This document shows positions 4,761 through 6,385 of a DNA stretch of 6,385 nucleotides, piece by piece; position 1 is the stretch's first letter; the number at the start of each line of letters is the position of its first letter. This DNA is from Desulfovibrio sp. (lineage in GTDB: Bacteria > Desulfobacterota > Desulfovibrionia > Desulfovibrionales > Desulfovibrionaceae), in assembly GCA_031270875.1 (NCBI GenBank), contig JAISXC010000032.1:1-6385 (forward strand). The letters are read 5' to 3'. The notes under the pieces were generated by a model, which saw only the letters and a program-made list of their open reading frames with translations, searched no databases and had not been told where the DNA came from. A program made the position numbers and the translations under genes.

Positions 4761-6053
4761 CTATCTGCGTCTGGCCGGAGCCGCGTCCGTATAATCGCCG
4801 CGCGGCTGAGATTTTTTATTGCCTTTCACCAGAACGGAGGTGAACGGAACGGGTTTCCCGCTCTTCGTCATGTCGTTGTGGGGCATTTTGAAAGAGTTGA
4901 AACCGTGTACACCGGCAAGGGTAAGCGTCTTCCCGTCCTTCGACAGCTCGGCGGTGCAGAGCCGAAAGTCGCGGTCTTTCCCGTAAATCACCCCGTCGGG
5001 ACCTTTGACCGGCTCTCCCTTCCAGGCGGGCTCGGCGCAGAAAAACACGATTTTGGAAACTTCCGTGTCCCATTGGGGCGTGACTAACCGCCACAACATA
5101 TCGCCAATATAGATTTTACTTTCATACTCCGACTTGCCGAGGACGATTTTCATGATCATACCGGACTGGGAGACCCACGTCCCGCGCAGCTTTTGCAGCG
5201 TCTCTTCCGGAAGCGCGGCAAGCGTCTTTTTCTCCTTTTTCAGCACCGCCCTGAAGGTTTGGCCGTGGCTGTTGAATTCGATCCGCAGCGTTTCGGAGGA
5301 CGCGTCTTTCCCGGAGGACGGCCATACATAGCCCCATTTCCTCTGGTCTGATACGACGATGCGGCCCTCGCGGCTGAAGACACTCCCCGTCCATATCTCG
5401 AACGCTTTTCTCCCGGCGTCCCACCGGAGTTTGGCGGATAAATTGATATCGCCGCCCGCGTCCCAGCCGCCCGGAACCGACATACTGAAGAGCGACACGG
5501 TTCCGCCGTAGCCTCTGACATTTACCGTCATGGGATCTCCGGAACCCGCCGACCAGTCGCCGAGCATCCAATGGGGCTCGGGCTTGAGGATGGAATATTC
5601 CCCGGCGGGGAGGGACGCGCCCGCTTTCCTGGCGTCGGCGGCGCGGACGAGTTCGTAATCGAACTTGACCAACCTGTCCGCGTGGTCGATAAATTCGCCT
5701 CTGACCGCCAGCCTGTCCGGCTCCCCCTTCGCCCGGATTATCCGCGCCGTCCCTATCCTTTCGTCGTAAGTCCCGGAGGAGAGCAGGTACTCGGATTTTT
5801 GGGAGTCGTAAAAGAACCGGAAATGCGTCCAGGCTTCATTGTCCGCCTTGAGCTTTGCGAATCCGGAACGGTTCTTATAGAAGGCGAAGGACGGGTTGCC
5901 CTTCGCGTGGGGGGCGACCCACTCGTCTACGATCGCCCGTTCCTCTTTCACGTCGGTCTCGTAGCCCTCGCCCCCGGCGCCAGCGGAGGCGGGCGTCGCG
6001 AATGCCAATAATACCAGTACCAGCGCCGCCGTTTTTTTAAACATTTTTTTCAT
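4761..6053 (-). CDS. Secreted protein of unknown function, 430 residues
   Basis: ATG at 6053 follows AAAGGAGAGG (6070-6061) by 7 nt and overlaps the stop of the upstream mini-gene as ATGA, so translation is probably coupled. Residues 1-24 form a textbook Sec signal peptide with Ala-Ser-Ala cleavage, sending the product to the periplasm or outside. The mature chain is rich in alternating hydrophobic, aromatic and charged residues, suggesting beta structure. Two segments look alike: HWMLGDWSAGSGDPMTVNV (161-179) and KLRGTWVSQSGMIMKIVL (288-305), each a Gly-x-Trp followed by a beta-strand pattern. Lipocalin-like and other calycin barrels begin with such a motif, so a tandem barrel is one possible reading. 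Only two cysteines (339 and 366) occur, possibly a disulfide. The C-terminal tail (411-430) is polar and basic. No catalytic motif is seen. Protein-like sequence continues in frame beyond its stop. Confidence 0.92.
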   Translation of the reverse strand: MKKMFKKTAALVLVLLAFATPASAGAGGEGYETDVKEERAIVDEWVAPHAKGNPSFAFYKNRSGFAKLKADNEAWTHFRFFYDSQKSEYLLSSGTYDERIGTARIIRAKGEPDRLAVRGEFIDHADRLVKFDYELVRAADARKAGASLPAGEYSILKPEPHWMLGDWSAGSGDPMTVNVRGYGGTVSLFSMSVPGGWDAGGDINLSAKLRWDAGRKAFEIWTGSVFSREGRIVVSDQRKWGYVWPSSGKDASSETLRIEFNSHGQTFRAVLKKEKKTLAALPEETLQKLRGTWVSQSGMIMKIVLGKSEYESKIYIGDMLWRLVTPQWDTEVSKIVFFCAEPAWKGEPVKGPDGVIYGKDRDFRLCTAELSKDGKTLTLAGVHGFNSFKMPHNDMTKSGKPVPFTSVLVKGNKKSQPRGDYTDAAPARRR

Positions 6054-6172
6054 CGCCCAACCTCTCCTTTCGACGGCCTGCCATCATCGTCCGCGAAAAC
6101 CGGCGCGTCAAACGCGGAAACCACGACTGCCAATACTGCTGCTGTCACTAAAAACGAAACTAACTTCTTCAC
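6050..6172 (-). CDS. 40-residue secreted mini-protein, coupled to the 430-residue gene
   Basis: GTG at 6172-6170 lies 8 nt after GAGGAG (6186-6181) and opens 40 codons ending in TGA at 6052-6050, which overlaps the next gene's ATG. The product has a classic signal peptide (Met-Lys-Lys-Leu start, hydrophobic core about residues 5-20, possible cleavage at Pro-Val-Phe-Ala before Asp28). That leaves a mature peptide of only about 13 residues, DDDGRPSKGEVGR. It may be an exported short peptide, a leader that couples translation to the larger secreted protein, or the shortened relic of a longer secreted gene. The start, the ribosome binding site and the ATGA overlap together argue against chance. 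No family is recognised. Confidence 0.62.
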   Translation of the reverse strand: MKKLVSFLVTAAVLAVVVSAFDAPVFADDDGRPSKGEVGR

Positions 6173-6180
6173 AATGACCA

Positions 6181-6225
6181 CTCCTCTATTCATAGATTAT
6201 TGTTTCCCGTGTTACTCCGCGTCGA
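6181..6225 (-). promoter_or_regulatory. Candidate sigma-70 promoter and ribosome binding site for the mini-protein operon
   Basis: On the minus strand, TCGACG (6225-6220, 4 of 6 matches to the -35 consensus) and AATAAT (6201-6196, 5 of 6 matches to the -10 consensus) are 18 bp apart. Transcription would start near 6189, leaving a leader of roughly 17 nt that includes GAGGAG (6186-6181) before the GTG. This would drive the mini-protein and the 430-residue gene. Confidence 0.4.
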
Positions 6226-6385
6226 TGAAAGAAACACCGCCGCCCACATCAGGGGCGTCATACCGTCAGGGCTGACGCATCTAATTTTTCTTACTACGGC
6301 AACAGAGATGCCTTGCCGAGCAGTGGGAAAAGCCACCCAATTTGGTGACGCTGAAAAGCAGTTATGTTGCGCCACAACGAAAATA
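6190..6385 (-). pseudogene. Broken ankyrin-repeat fragment at the right edge
   Basis: A minus-strand frame, open to the window edge, contains SPDGMTPLMWAAVF (around 6273-6232), the start of a canonical ankyrin repeat (D-G-x-T-P-L-M-x-A-A). It then loses the repeat pattern and stops at TGA 6192-6190. After the Ala-Ala, a one-base shift would read Phe-Ile-Asp-Ala, like the 'LIDAGAD' end of a repeat, so a deletion or frameshift is plausible. The sequence before the motif does not resemble ankyrin repeats. GTG 6375 has no ribosome binding site. Ankyrin repeats mediate protein-protein contacts; this fragment is unlikely to be functional. It also contains the candidate promoter of the downstream operon. 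Confidence 0.4.

Overview
The window reads as a chromosomal segment from a Gram-negative, moderately GC-rich bacterium. Most of its products carry Sec signal peptides or membrane segments, and most starts have good Shine-Dalgarno sequences. The style of the signal peptides and the DUF3137 gene would fit a Desulfovibrio-like member of the Thermodesulfobacteriota. That placement is a guess: no rRNA, tRNA or housekeeping marker is present. There is no CRISPR array, no complete insertion sequence and no RNA gene that I can identify.

Layout from left to right. (1) Positions 1-67 hold the first 22 codons of a minus-strand gene for an exported protein, cut by the window edge. (2) Positions 68-459 are a divergent intergenic region with one doubtful minus-strand ORF that has a transmembrane segment. 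(3) Positions 460-1863 hold a plus-strand DUF3137 membrane protein. (4) Positions 1864-2454 are a gap of about 590 bp with a possible 30-residue hydrophobic ORF on the minus strand, an 18-bp perfect palindrome, several nested inverted repeats and a weak plus-strand ORF just before the next gene. (5) Positions 2455-3357 and 3489-4514 are two plus-strand genes for secreted proteins of unknown function. They are separated by a GC-rich hairpin and by two competing in-frame starts for the second gene. (6) Positions 4531-4579 are a long symmetric hairpin with A and T tracts, a good bidirectional terminator between convergent transcription units. (7) On the minus strand, a candidate sigma-70 promoter at 6196-6225 leads into a 40-residue secreted mini-protein (6172-6050). 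Its stop overlaps, as ATGA, the start of a 430-residue secreted protein (6053-4761). (8) In-frame coding remnants with stop codons follow the 430-residue gene at 4739-4617, and the right edge holds a broken ankyrin-repeat fragment.

Apart from DUF3137 I recognise no family with confidence. The common theme is the cell envelope: every well-supported product is predicted to be exported or membrane-bound. The two plus-strand secreted proteins share a faint N-terminal beta-rich pattern, and the 430-residue protein has two Gly-x-Trp segments that may be repeated modules. Broken fragments next to intact genes suggest a region under turnover. The parts most worth a second look are the translationally coupled secreted mini-protein, the hairpin embedded between two starts, and the in-frame fragments after the 430-residue gene. 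Whether these form one functional system cannot be decided from the sequence alone.
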